From assembly GCF_025244685.1 (NCBI RefSeq), contig NZ_CP104202.1:374323-438322 (forward strand): DNA of 64,000 nt. The letters run 5' to 3'. Numbering within the stretch: position 1 is the stretch's first letter; the number at the start of each line of letters is the position of its first letter. This document shows, in pieces, positions 18,030-25,669 of this stretch. The notes under the pieces were generated by a model. It was not told the DNA's origin and searched no databases. It was given only the letters and a program-made list of their open reading frames with translations. The position numbers and the translations under genes are program-made. The stretch comes from Chlorobaculum sp. MV4-Y (GTDB lineage: Bacteria > Bacteroidota > Chlorobiia > Chlorobiales > Chlorobiaceae).

Positions 18030-19121
18030 ATGCAGAATCTGCAGAAGATGCTTCCGAAGTTCTCGATAGCGATGGCTGTTGTGTTTGCCGTGACCATCGG
18101 CTATCTGCTGACCCGGGGCAATACCGTCGATGTAGAGGCCCGGAAGATTTCGAGATCGGAACTGGTTGAAGCGGTCTATGCAACCGGTTACGTCGAGGCG
18201 GAAAACATTGCCAACCTCAGAGCCGAGTTCTCAGGGACGGTTCGCGCCATTGGCGCGCTCGAAGGGCAGCGGGTCTCGAAAGGGCAGGCGATCATCGTGT
18301 TCGACAGCGTCCAGCCGCGCCTGGCCGTCAATGAGGCGCGCGCGGCAGTGGCCGAAGAGATGGCTGCCGTTCGCGACAACGACCTTCGGCTGCAACGGAG
18401 CCGCACGCTTTTCCAGGCCGGAGCGATCTCCCGGCAGGATTTCGACGCGGCGGAACGCAACAGCACGGAGTCCCGCGAAGCGCTCCGTCAGCGCCAGATG
18501 CAGCTCAAGAGCCGTGAGGACGATCTGAAGAAGCTGGAAGTTGTTGCACCGTTCAGCGGAATTCTGACGCTTCAGAATGTCAAGGAGGGCGATTACGTCC
18601 AGTCTGGCACGCTCGTGGCGACCGTGACCGATTCATCCCGCTACCTCGTGGTGGTCGAGGTTGACGAACTTGATGTGCCGCGTCTGCGCACCGGCCTCAA
18701 GGCGGTGATTGCCTTCGACTCGATGCCCGAGAAGCGTTTCGGTGCCACCGTCGTGCGCATTGTGCCGCAGACTGACCGGGTGACGAAAACTTCGCGCGTC
18801 TATCTGAAGCTCGATGATTCGGTGGCGGCGATTCAGGGTGGTATGACCGCGACGGCCAACATCGTTTACAACACGAAAAAGGGAACGCTGCTGGTCAGCA
18901 AAAGCTCCGTGTTCGAGGAGGAGCGCCAGAGCTACGTCTGGAAAGTCGTCAAGGGTAAGCTGAAAAAGCAGCCGATTCGCACCGGTGACAGCGATCTCGT
19001 GTTCATCGAGGTGGTCAAGGGTCTCGATGCCGGGGATGTGGTTGTCACTTCGCCGCAGGAAAACTACCGCGACGGCATGGAGGCTCGGATTGTCAAAGAG
19101 TCTTCGAAGAAGCAGTTGTGA
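18030..19121 (+). CDS. RND/ABC efflux periplasmic adaptor (HlyD/MacA-like)
   Basis: A 363-residue membrane-fusion protein: an N-terminal membrane anchor (residues ~9-28), a split biotinyl-lipoyl domain (ANLRAEFSGTVRAIGALEGQRVSKGQ and VVAPFSGILTLQNVKEGDYVQSG), an alpha-helical hairpin (~95-165), and beta-barrel plus membrane-proximal domains. These adaptors join an inner-membrane pump to an outer-membrane channel, neither of which is adjacent here. The substrate is unknown. Confidence 0.87.
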   Translation: MQNLQKMLPKFSIAMAVVFAVTIGYLLTRGNTVDVEARKISRSELVEAVYATGYVEAENIANLRAEFSGTVRAIGALEGQRVSKGQAIIVFDSVQPRLAVNEARAAVAEEMAAVRDNDLRLQRSRTLFQAGAISRQDFDAAERNSTESREALRQRQMQLKSREDDLKKLEVVAPFSGILTLQNVKEGDYVQSGTLVATVTDSSRYLVVVEVDELDVPRLRTGLKAVIAFDSMPEKRFGATVVRIVPQTDRVTKTSRVYLKLDDSVAAIQGGMTATANIVYNTKKGTLLVSKSSVFEEERQSYVWKVVKGKLKKQPIRTGDSDLVFIEVVKGLDAGDVVVTSPQENYRDGMEARIVKESSKKQL

Positions 19122-19425
19122 TGGTCGCCATCCGGCGTTTCATTGAGCCAACCGGTTGCTGGAAGCAAGGGGCTTTCATCTTGACGTATCTTCTCTTTTT
19201 TCCGGCGATTTGCAAAGCCGGGTCGTATGAATCGAGTGTTCGTGGTTTATATTACAAAATGTGAAAAATTTCGCTGACCGCGCACTGACTTCGTTTCTAC
19301 GGAAAGCGCGCCGGCGTTACACCCAATTGTCCGCATCTCCAGTGTATGAGGAGATGCCGGTTTTTCAACTACTTCTTTCCGATTCCCGACGAGGAGCTGG
19401 TGAGAGCAACGACGAGGATTTCATT
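19122..19425 (+). other. 304-nt gap before the NYN-LOTUS gene
   Basis: This stretch can be read in frame with the following gene from GTG 19261, but the encoded 55 residues are basic, irregular and unlike the family. I therefore treat it as untranslated promoter region. No repeat or hairpin of note. Confidence 0.4.
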
Positions 19426-20757
19426 ATGGAGCACAGCCGGGAAACGATTGCGATGCTTATCGATGCCGACAATTCGCCGAGCGACAAAATCGATTTTGTC
19501 CTGGCCGAGATGGCCAAATATGGCGTGGTCAACATACGCCGGGCCTACGGCAACTGGAAGAGCCATTCGCTGAAGGGATGGGAGGACAAACTGCACGATT
19601 ACGCCATCCGCCCGATCCAGCAGTTCGATTACACCAAGGGCAAGAACGCCACCGACATGGCGATGACCATCGACGCAATGGACCTGCTCTTTAGCAAAAA
19701 ACTCGATGCCTTCTGCATCGTGTCGAGCGACAGCGATTTTACGCCGCTCGTGATGCGTATTCTCTCGGAAGGTTTGAACGTGTACGGCTTCGGGCAGAAA
19801 TCGACGCCTTCGCCCTTCGTGAACGCCTGCTCGACCTTTCTCTATCTCGATTCGTTCGCTGGCGAGAAGGAGCCTGCCAAAAGCGACAGCTTCCGCCGCA
19901 AGAGCAGCCACGAGTTGCGGAGCGACGGCAAGCTGCGGACGCTGCTGCTCAACGCCGTTGACAGCGCCCAGGAGGAGGATGGCTGGTCGAATCTCGCCAA
20001 GATCGGCAAGAACATCGCCAACCAGGCGTCATTCGATCCGCGAAACTACGGCTACAAGCGACTCTCCGATCTGATTCGTTCCATCGACATGTTCGATATC
20101 GAGTTCCGCAACAACCACTCCGAACTCTACATCCGCGACAAACGCAAGGGGCGCAAACCCGAAGCGCTGCCCGCTGAAGCCCCGGCGGTAGCGCCTGTTT
20201 CGCCGGAGATTCAGCCACTCGATCTAGCCGCCCCGCAGCCTGCTGCCGCCGAGGATGTATCGACAACTCCTGTTGCAGCGGAACCCGTCGCTGAAAAGCT
20301 GGTCGCTTCGGAGCCGGAACCGCCAAAACCTGTCGCGTCAGAGCCGGAACAGGCGACGCCAACTGCGCCTGAACCAGTCAAGCCTGAAGTCGCCGCGGCC
20401 GAACCTGTTACCGTCGTTCCAATTGCCGACGAACCAGAGGCCACTGCGCCAGCCGCGCCTGAAGTGCCGGAGCCTGCCACCGCAGAGACCCCCGTCGTCA
20501 AAGCCAAGCCCGCGAAGCGCACCGTGTCCCGCTCGTCGAGATCGAGATCGAAGAGCGTCAAAGCCGCCGCGAAACCCGCCCCGTCGCCGGAACCGCCAGC
20601 GGAGATTCCCGCCGAACCAGCCCCGGAACCGGTGGCCGCCGCCGAACCCGAGCCTGTTCAGCCATCAGCCGAAGCGCCCGCACCAGAGAAAAAGCCCCGC
20701 CGCCCCGCCCGCCGCCGCCCCGCCCGCAAAAAGAGCGAAGCTGCAACTGAAGAATAG
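19426..20757 (+). CDS. NYN-domain (PIN-like) RNase with LOTUS domain and Pro/Ala/Glu-rich tail
   Basis: A 443-residue protein. The N-terminal NYN/PIN-like nuclease domain has AMLIDADN and IVSSDSDFTPLV, whose Asp residues are the expected metal ligands. An OST-HTH/LOTUS RNA-binding domain follows (residues ~165-245; WSNLAKIGKNIANQ...YGYKRLSDLI). The last ~190 residues are low-complexity Pro/Ala/Glu, ending in a basic ARRRPARKK stretch that could contact nucleic acid. ATG 19426 has GAGGA seven nt upstream. The predicted role is RNA cleavage or turnover; no specific target is known. Confidence 0.8.
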   Translation: MEHSRETIAMLIDADNSPSDKIDFVLAEMAKYGVVNIRRAYGNWKSHSLKGWEDKLHDYAIRPIQQFDYTKGKNATDMAMTIDAMDLLFSKKLDAFCIVSSDSDFTPLVMRILSEGLNVYGFGQKSTPSPFVNACSTFLYLDSFAGEKEPAKSDSFRRKSSHELRSDGKLRTLLLNAVDSAQEEDGWSNLAKIGKNIANQASFDPRNYGYKRLSDLIRSIDMFDIEFRNNHSELYIRDKRKGRKPEALPAEAPAVAPVSPEIQPLDLAAPQPAAAEDVSTTPVAAEPVAEKLVASEPEPPKPVASEPEQATPTAPEPVKPEVAAAEPVTVVPIADEPEATAPAAPEVPEPATAETPVVKAKPAKRTVSRSSRSRSKSVKAAAKPAPSPEPPAEIPAEPAPEPVAAAEPEPVQPSAEAPAPEKKPRRPARRRPARKKSEAATEE

Positions 20758-20791
20758 GTCGGATAGGTCGGATAGGACGTAGAGGATGGAA
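20756..20791 (+). repeat. Nonamer repeats after a stop codon (diverged type)
   Basis: Two exact AGGTCGGAT units are followed by AGGACGTAG and AGGATGGAA with a 9-nt period. They start inside the stop codon of the NYN-LOTUS gene, on its coding strand. The consensus differs from GTGGGACNN but the period and placement match the other clusters. No facing partner was seen at the convergent permease gene. Confidence 0.65.
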
Positions 20792-20833
20792 GAGGTGACG
20801 AGGATTTTACCAGATTTTTGATTTTGCTCTGTA

Positions 20834-20855
20834 GGGGCGGGTTTTATGCCCGCCC
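20834..20855 (+). terminator. GC-rich hairpin
   Basis: GGGCGGG (20835-20841) pairs with CCCGCCC (20849-20855) around the loop TTTTATG. This form, GGGCGGG-TTTTATG-CCCGCCC, is also common as a dispersed palindrome. No T-run follows at once, so it is a likely 3'-end structure rather than a proven terminator. Confidence 0.5.
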
Positions 20856-20891
20856 TGTTGCTTTACTATTTATTCCCTAAGGGCAAATACT

Positions 20892-20914
20892 CCGCCGCTT
20901 GCGGCGGGTTCTTT
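20892..20914 (+). terminator. Intrinsic-type terminator at convergent gene ends
   Basis: CCGCCGC (20892-20898), loop TT, GCGGCGG (20901-20907), then GTTCTTTATT. It reads as a terminator on + for the NYN-LOTUS transcript. It overlaps the stop region of the convergent permease gene. Confidence 0.6.
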
Positions 20915-21698
20915 ATTGGTGCCTCCAGACTTTGACCGCAGAAATTAGCAGGATTACCGCCAGCAGCGGGAGTAAATAGTTATCTGGAATGATGCCAAGC
21001 AAGCGCGAACCTATCCATGAACCAACAATTGAACCAGCGGCCATAATCAGAACAAACGGTTTGTTTGCTCCGAGAACGACAAAGCTGCTATCTCGGCTGT
21101 ATCGAGCAAAGCTGACCAACATGGTTGGAAGACTGACGGCAAGTGAGAGACTTCCTGCCAGTTTAATATCGACTCCGAACAAGATAACAATTGTCGGAAT
21201 GAGCAACTCGCCGCCCGCTACGCCAAGAAGGGCCGCAACGATTCCAATGCAAAGACCTGCAATGACGCCAGTTGTCATGAGCAAGGCGGGAGATTGAAAG
21301 AGTGCGGAACCTGTGGTGTTCGTATGGTGTCCGGTTAGGAGCACCAAAGCGATGCCGATAAGAAGCGCAGCAATCACGCGGTAGAGTGTTTCACTTCGCA
21401 AGCTTGTTGCCCAGCTTGCTCCTAACCAAGCACCGATAAGGCTGCCAGCCAACAGATTGACGATAATTTGCCAGTGCGCAAAGACGTTTTCCCATGAGAT
21501 CGTTGCTGCTCTAAATGGTAACGCTGAGGCCACAACCAAAAGGCTCATGGCCTTGTTGAGGATGACGGCTTCTAATGGAGGGAACGCAAACATTCCAAGT
21601 AAGAGCGGTAAGCGGAATTCTGCACCGCCAAGGCCGATAAGTCCGCCTAATGTACCAATGCTTGCTCCGGAAAAAAAGGCTTTTATCCTGCTTTTCAC
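20913..21698 (-). CDS. TSUP-family (TauE/SafE) anion permease
   Basis: A 261-residue membrane protein with eight predicted hydrophobic segments in two homologous halves. The first has GASIGTLGGLIGLGGAEFRLPLL, the second LCIGIVAALLGVAGGELLIPTI; these are the duplicated Gly-rich signatures of the family. TSUP members export or import sulfite, sulfonates and similar anions, which fits a sulfur-oxidising host, but the substrate cannot be read from sequence. It is less GC-rich than its neighbours, so transfer is possible. Confidence 0.85.
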   Translation of the reverse strand: MKSRIKAFFSGASIGTLGGLIGLGGAEFRLPLLLGMFAFPPLEAVILNKAMSLLVVASALPFRAATISWENVFAHWQIIVNLLAGSLIGAWLGASWATSLRSETLYRVIAALLIGIALVLLTGHHTNTTGSALFQSPALLMTTGVIAGLCIGIVAALLGVAGGELLIPTIVILFGVDIKLAGSLSLAVSLPTMLVSFARYSRDSSFVVLGANKPFVLIMAAGSIVGSWIGSRLLGIIPDNYLLPLLAVILLISAVKVWRHQ

Positions 21699-21791
21699 GC
21701 TATATTTTTAAGGTTTTATTCAAAATGATCCTGAGAATATAATGTGCTATTTGCGATGGCGGTAATGGGAAATACAGGAAGTTTTGAACGC

Positions 21792-22514
21792 TTACTCCCC
21801 CAGCAATCTCAGCGGCAACTCCAGACCATTCGCTTCCAGCAACTCGCGATTCGAGAGAATTTCCTTTGTCGGGCCGTTGGCTATGATTTTTCCTTTGTTC
21901 ATGATACAGACTCTCTGGCAGGTTTCCCAGATGAAATCGAGGTCGTGGGAGACGGTGAGTTTTGTGGTCGGCAAGCTGTTGACCAGGCCGATGAGCATTC
22001 GGCGGTTGCGGGGGTCGAGGTCGGAGGTGGGTTCGTCCATTACGAGCAGCTCCGGCTTCATGACGAGCACCGTCGCCAGCGCGGCGAAGCGTTTCTGACC
22101 TTGCGAGAGGTGGGCGGGGGGCTTGTCGCGCAGCTCCCAGAGGCTGAACATTCGCAGCAGTCGTTCGGCTTCGGCGTGGCTCTCCGCCTCGTTCATGCCG
22201 AGATTCGACGGGCCGAACATCACGTCATCGTAAACCCGCGCCATGAAGAGCTGGTCGTCCGGCTTCTGGAACACCAGCCCCATCATCCGCCGAATCTGCT
22301 CGACCGTTTTGCGCTCCACCGCGACGCCGCCGATTCGCGCCGATCCCGATTGCGGCAGGTGCCAGCCGTTGAGGTGACTGACGAGGGTCGATTTTCCTGC
22401 GCCGTTCGATCCGGCGATGCCTACCGATTCGCCCTTTTCGACGCGAAGATTGAGGCCGTCGAGCGCCCGGGTGCCGTCGGGGTAGGTGAATGCGAGCTGT
22501 TCGATGTCGATCAA
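21792..22514 (-). CDS. Nickel/cobalt ECF transporter ATPase
   Basis: A 240-residue ABC ATPase of the CbiO/NikO group. Walker A is GSNGAGKST, the signature LSQGQKRFAALATVL, Walker B LLVMDEPTSDLD, and the switch His lies in LTVSHDLDFIW. It energises metal uptake with the Q and M subunits encoded just upstream. It is the last gene of the operon. Nickel is favoured over cobalt because nikR and a NikR-like site head the cluster. Confidence 0.9.
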   Translation of the reverse strand: MIDIEQLAFTYPDGTRALDGLNLRVEKGESVGIAGSNGAGKSTLVSHLNGWHLPQSGSARIGGVAVERKTVEQIRRMMGLVFQKPDDQLFMARVYDDVMFGPSNLGMNEAESHAEAERLLRMFSLWELRDKPPAHLSQGQKRFAALATVLVMKPELLVMDEPTSDLDPRNRRMLIGLVNSLPTTKLTVSHDLDFIWETCQRVCIMNKGKIIANGPTKEILSNRELLEANGLELPLRLLGE

Positions 22515-22542
22515 ATCGGGTACTCCTGCGAAGAAAATGCGT

Positions 22543-23295
22543 TCAGAAAAAGGAGCGGATCAGGCCGAAAAGCGCCGCCGCGCCTGCGATTGCAGCGAGG
22601 TCGCCAGGCTTTATCGCGATGTTTGGGCGCGTGCCCAGCGCCGCTCGGAAGCTGCGCGCGCTCATCGCCATGTAAATCCGCTCGGCCCGCGCCGTCGTGC
22701 GGATGAGCAGCGAGCCGATGAGCTTTGCCGTGACGAGTGGCCCCTTGCCGCGCTTGCCGAAGCTGCGCAGGTCGCGCGCCTTCTGCATCATTCCAGCCTC
22801 CTCGGCAAGCAGGAAGCTGTAGCGGTAAACCAGCAGCAACTGGGTGACGAAAACCTCCGGCACGCGCAGGCTCCGGAGCGCCATGCCGAAGCGGTGGAAC
22901 GGCATCACCGCCATGAGCGAGAGCAGGGCGGCGAGCGTTACCACCGTTTTCAGCACGATCACCGAGGCTGAAACCGTGCCGCCGGTGATGGCCAGCCCGC
23001 CGATTGTCACGGCGGTCGAGCGGTCGAGCGCGAGGTTGCCCGCCGCCATGAAGAGGATGAAGGGCGATGCGATCACGAGGCGCTTGACGAGCGGCAGCAG
23101 TGGAATGGCGGTGGCGGTCGCCAAGAGCAGCGGAAATGCGGCGAAGGCGATCACTCCGGCGAGGTCGAACTTCGGTACGGAGATCACGAAAAGGATGAAG
23201 AGCGCGAGGATGACGATGGCCGCGCCGTCTCCGACCGGAAGCGGTCGCGGCTGCGCAGGCGCGTGCAGGGCTTCGATGTCGAAGCGATCCGTCAC
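22543..23295 (-). CDS. Nickel/cobalt ECF transporter transmembrane subunit
   Basis: A 250-residue CbiQ/NikQ T-component with five to six membrane segments and two cytoplasmic coupling helices containing A-R-G-like motifs (MQKARDLRSFGKRG and ERIYMAMSARSFRAAL). It couples the ATPase to the metal-binding M subunit. It overlaps the upstream M gene by 4 nt. Confidence 0.9.
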   Translation of the reverse strand: MTDRFDIEALHAPAQPRPLPVGDGAAIVILALFILFVISVPKFDLAGVIAFAAFPLLLATATAIPLLPLVKRLVIASPFILFMAAGNLALDRSTAVTIGGLAITGGTVSASVIVLKTVVTLAALLSLMAVMPFHRFGMALRSLRVPEVFVTQLLLVYRYSFLLAEEAGMMQKARDLRSFGKRGKGPLVTAKLIGSLLIRTTARAERIYMAMSARSFRAALGTRPNIAIKPGDLAAIAGAAALFGLIRSFF

Positions 23296-24329
23296 GAGTC
23301 CGTCGTCGTCGTTGAACTGTCGCGACGATTGCGAAGCGCGAGTCCCGCCGCTCCGGCAAGTACGAGCACCATCAGGCTGCCCGCGATGCCGGAGAGCGAG
23401 GTTCCGGGGTGAACGGGAGAAGTTTCAGACGTTTTGTCCGTTGCCGGATTGTCCGTCTGCCTGAAATCGTAATCGGGCAGAATAGCCAGTTTGTCCTGCA
23501 TCGTGGCGAGAAGCTCATGAGCTTTTTCGGCGGGCGCGGCCAACTCTTCCGCGCCGGTCACTTTGCCTATCGACCACTCCAGCCCGTCCGGGTTCGACGA
23601 GGCGAACCACGAGAGCGCACCGCCAATGGCGAGCGCGGCCACGAAAAGCGTTGCTGTCACGATGTTGCCTTTCGGCGCGCGGGTTTCGGTTGCTGATCGC
23701 AGAAGCCCCGGCTCGGTCGATGCAATGAACGACAGCACGCCCCAGGTCAGCACCCCTTCGACGATGCCGATGGCTGCGTGGATCGGCAGCATGAAGAGCA
23801 CGAAGGTGCCGAACGGCAAATCGGAGATGCCGGAAAGCGTGGTCTGAAGCACCACCGAAAAGGCTCCGGCGAGCAGACCGAGTGTAGCGGCGGTGATGCT
23901 CGCTGTGGCGATGCGCACCGGAGAGCTGCTGTCGCCCGCGATGGGGCGGTAGATGAAGGGCCAGGCGATGAATGCCGGGATGAAGGCCATGTTGAAAATG
24001 TTGCAGCCGAGCGCGAGCAGGCCGCCGTCGGCGAAGAAGAGCGCCTGGATCACCAGCACCGAGGCGAGCGTGATGAAGGCGCGCCACGGGCCGAGCAGCA
24101 CGGCGAGCAAGAGGCCGCCGCCGATGTGCCCGCTCGAACCGGTGCCGGGGATCGTGAAGTTGATCATCTGCGCCGCGAAAACGAACGCGCCCATCACCCC
24201 CATGAGCACGGTCTTCGATCCGTCCGGTTCCGCCGGGATTTTTCTCGACGACAGGCCGATCATTCCGGCGCTGATGGCCCAGAACGCGCCGCCGACAACC
24301 GGCGAAAGCAGAGCATCTGACATGTGCAT
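23292..24329 (-). CDS. Nickel/cobalt ECF substrate-binding subunit, M-N fusion
   Basis: A 345-residue protein. The N-terminus MHMSDALLSP matches the CbiM/NikM pattern, in which Met1-His2 binds the metal. About seven membrane segments span residues 1-220, and a C-terminal N-like part has the NPDGLEWSIGK motif and a final membrane helix. Fusion of the M and N (or PDGL-type) components is common in nickel and cobalt ECF systems. It follows the porin-like gene in the operon. Specificity for nickel is inferred from the neighbouring NikR. Confidence 0.9.
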   Translation of the reverse strand: MHMSDALLSPVVGGAFWAISAGMIGLSSRKIPAEPDGSKTVLMGVMGAFVFAAQMINFTIPGTGSSGHIGGGLLLAVLLGPWRAFITLASVLVIQALFFADGGLLALGCNIFNMAFIPAFIAWPFIYRPIAGDSSSPVRIATASITAATLGLLAGAFSVVLQTTLSGISDLPFGTFVLFMLPIHAAIGIVEGVLTWGVLSFIASTEPGLLRSATETRAPKGNIVTATLFVAALAIGGALSWFASSNPDGLEWSIGKVTGAEELAAPAEKAHELLATMQDKLAILPDYDFRQTDNPATDKTSETSPVHPGTSLSGIAGSLMVLVLAGAAGLALRNRRDSSTTTTDS

Positions 24330-24351
24330 AATTTGTACTCCCGTGATTTGG

Positions 24352-25146
24352 TTAGAAGCGCATCGTCATGCCCGCCAGCAGCGTGGTGTCGGTTTCGGCA
24401 TCATTCAGGCCACCTTTGATGCCGATGTCGAGATCGGTATTTTCGTTGACCGCGTAGATGAGGCCGCCGAGAATGTAGGCCGGATCGGTGTCAGACTCCT
24501 TGTCCGAATTGGTCTCGATGCCGAGATCGCCGACGGCCCTGAGCTTGTCGGTCACGTTCAGCTCGGCGGCCAGCGAGGCGTGCCAGATATTTTTTCTCGA
24601 CGACTCGCTGGCTTCGTCGAGCTTGTATTCGTTGTGGCTGTAGCCGAGGTTGAAGTGGAAGGTGGCCAGCTTGGCTTCACGTGTCGCGATGAGCGTCACG
24701 TCGCCGGAAACCTTGCCAGTGCCGAGGCCCTTGTGTTCATCGCCAGTTGGCAGGGTGAGGCCGGGTTTGAGCGCAAGGCTGAAACCGCTGTCCGGCATTT
24801 CGTAAAAGCGCCACTTGATTTGCAGGGCGAGGTCGCCGATACCGTTTTCATCAGCCATTTTCACGCCATTCTCTTTCTCCGTGTACCACTCCCACGGCAC
24901 TCCGGCGACCAGGTCGATGGTGTCCGTCAGGCCGTAGCTGATGGTTGTCGAGACGGCGCCGCCGGTGGTTTTACATGAGACTCCCGCCTCGGTTTCTTTG
25001 TCGCTTGAGGATTCAAATCCGATTTCGATCTGGCTGTGGCCTTTTCCCTGGGTGCCGGTGTCGTCCGTCTGAAGCGGCATGGCGGCAAAAAGTGGCGTCG
25101 AACAGAGCATGAGCGCCGAAGCGAGAAGGGCGGTTTTTTTCTGCAT
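24352..25146 (-). CDS. Outer-membrane beta-barrel protein of the nickel operon
   Basis: A 264-residue protein with a clear signal peptide (MQKKTALLASALMLCSTPLFA) and alternating beta-strand pattern ending in the aromatic C-terminus GMTMRF, as in outer-membrane barrels. It resembles the 'transporter'/MetA-pathway phenol-degradation barrel family. As the first gene after the NikR-like operator, it may let metal cross the outer membrane for the ECF importer; that role is inferred. The start at 25146 is chosen over upstream codons, because the signal peptide begins there. Confidence 0.75.
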   Translation of the reverse strand: MQKKTALLASALMLCSTPLFAAMPLQTDDTGTQGKGHSQIEIGFESSSDKETEAGVSCKTTGGAVSTTISYGLTDTIDLVAGVPWEWYTEKENGVKMADENGIGDLALQIKWRFYEMPDSGFSLALKPGLTLPTGDEHKGLGTGKVSGDVTLIATREAKLATFHFNLGYSHNEYKLDEASESSRKNIWHASLAAELNVTDKLRAVGDLGIETNSDKESDTDPAYILGGLIYAVNENTDLDIGIKGGLNDAETDTTLLAGMTMRF

Positions 25147-25167
25147 GGCGATGATGATTGTGGTTGG

Positions 25168-25198
25168 CGATAGCATGAAAATAAGATTTGTGCTATCG
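25168..25198. promoter_or_regulatory. Putative NikR operator
   Basis: Perfect 8-bp arms CGATAGCA and TGCTATCG are separated by 15 nt, a long-spaced palindrome like those bound by NikR tetramers (for example GTATGA-N16-TCATAC in E. coli). It lies 21 nt upstream of the first gene of the nickel import operon, and nikR is immediately beyond. The arms differ from the E. coli consensus, so the assignment rests on geometry and context. Confidence 0.75.
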
Positions 25199-25260
25199 AC
25201 GGGCAACAGGTAACGGCGTTGAATCGGTTGAGTGCAGAAAATGTTACGATGTTCCGACTG

Positions 25261-25665
25261 TCAGTCGGCGGATGAGAGGGAGAGGTCGAGATGTTTGACA
25301 CCGACCAGTACCTTGAGAGCGCTGGAGAGTTTTTCGATTTCGGGGGCGTTGCCCTTGACAGCGATCACTTCGAGGCAGTTCTCGTGGTCGAGGTGCACGT
25401 GCTGGGTCGAGATGATGAGGTCGTGGAAGTCGTGCTGAATGTCGATGAGGCGGTTGACCAGCTCGCGCTTGTGGTGGTCGTAGGTCATCACGATGGCCCC
25501 GGCCACCAGGCCGCCCTCCATCCGCGTTTTGTGGAGCAGTTCGTCACGGATGAGGTCGCGGAGGGCCTCCGACCGGCTCTGGTAGCCCTGGCTCTTGATG
25601 TGCCGGTCGAAAGCCTCGATCAGTTCCCTGTCGAGCGAAATGCCGAAGCGGTAGAGGTCGCTCAC
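25261..25665 (-). CDS. nikR: Nickel-responsive transcriptional regulator
   Basis: A 134-residue protein: an N-terminal ribbon-helix-helix domain (residues 1-45, RFGISLDRELIEAFDRHI) and a C-terminal ACT-like metal-sensing domain. His78, His89, His91 and Cys97 reproduce the spacing of the E. coli Ni ligands (His76, His87, His89, Cys95). With nickel bound it should repress the import operon, whose putative operator lies directly downstream of this gene. It follows nfnL after 4 nt, so it is probably cotranscribed with the Nfn genes. Confidence 0.95.
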   Translation of the reverse strand: MSDLYRFGISLDRELIEAFDRHIKSQGYQSRSEALRDLIRDELLHKTRMEGGLVAGAIVMTYDHHKRELVNRLIDIQHDFHDLIISTQHVHLDHENCLEVIAVKGNAPEIEKLSSALKVLVGVKHLDLSLSSAD

Positions 25666-25669
25666 GCGC

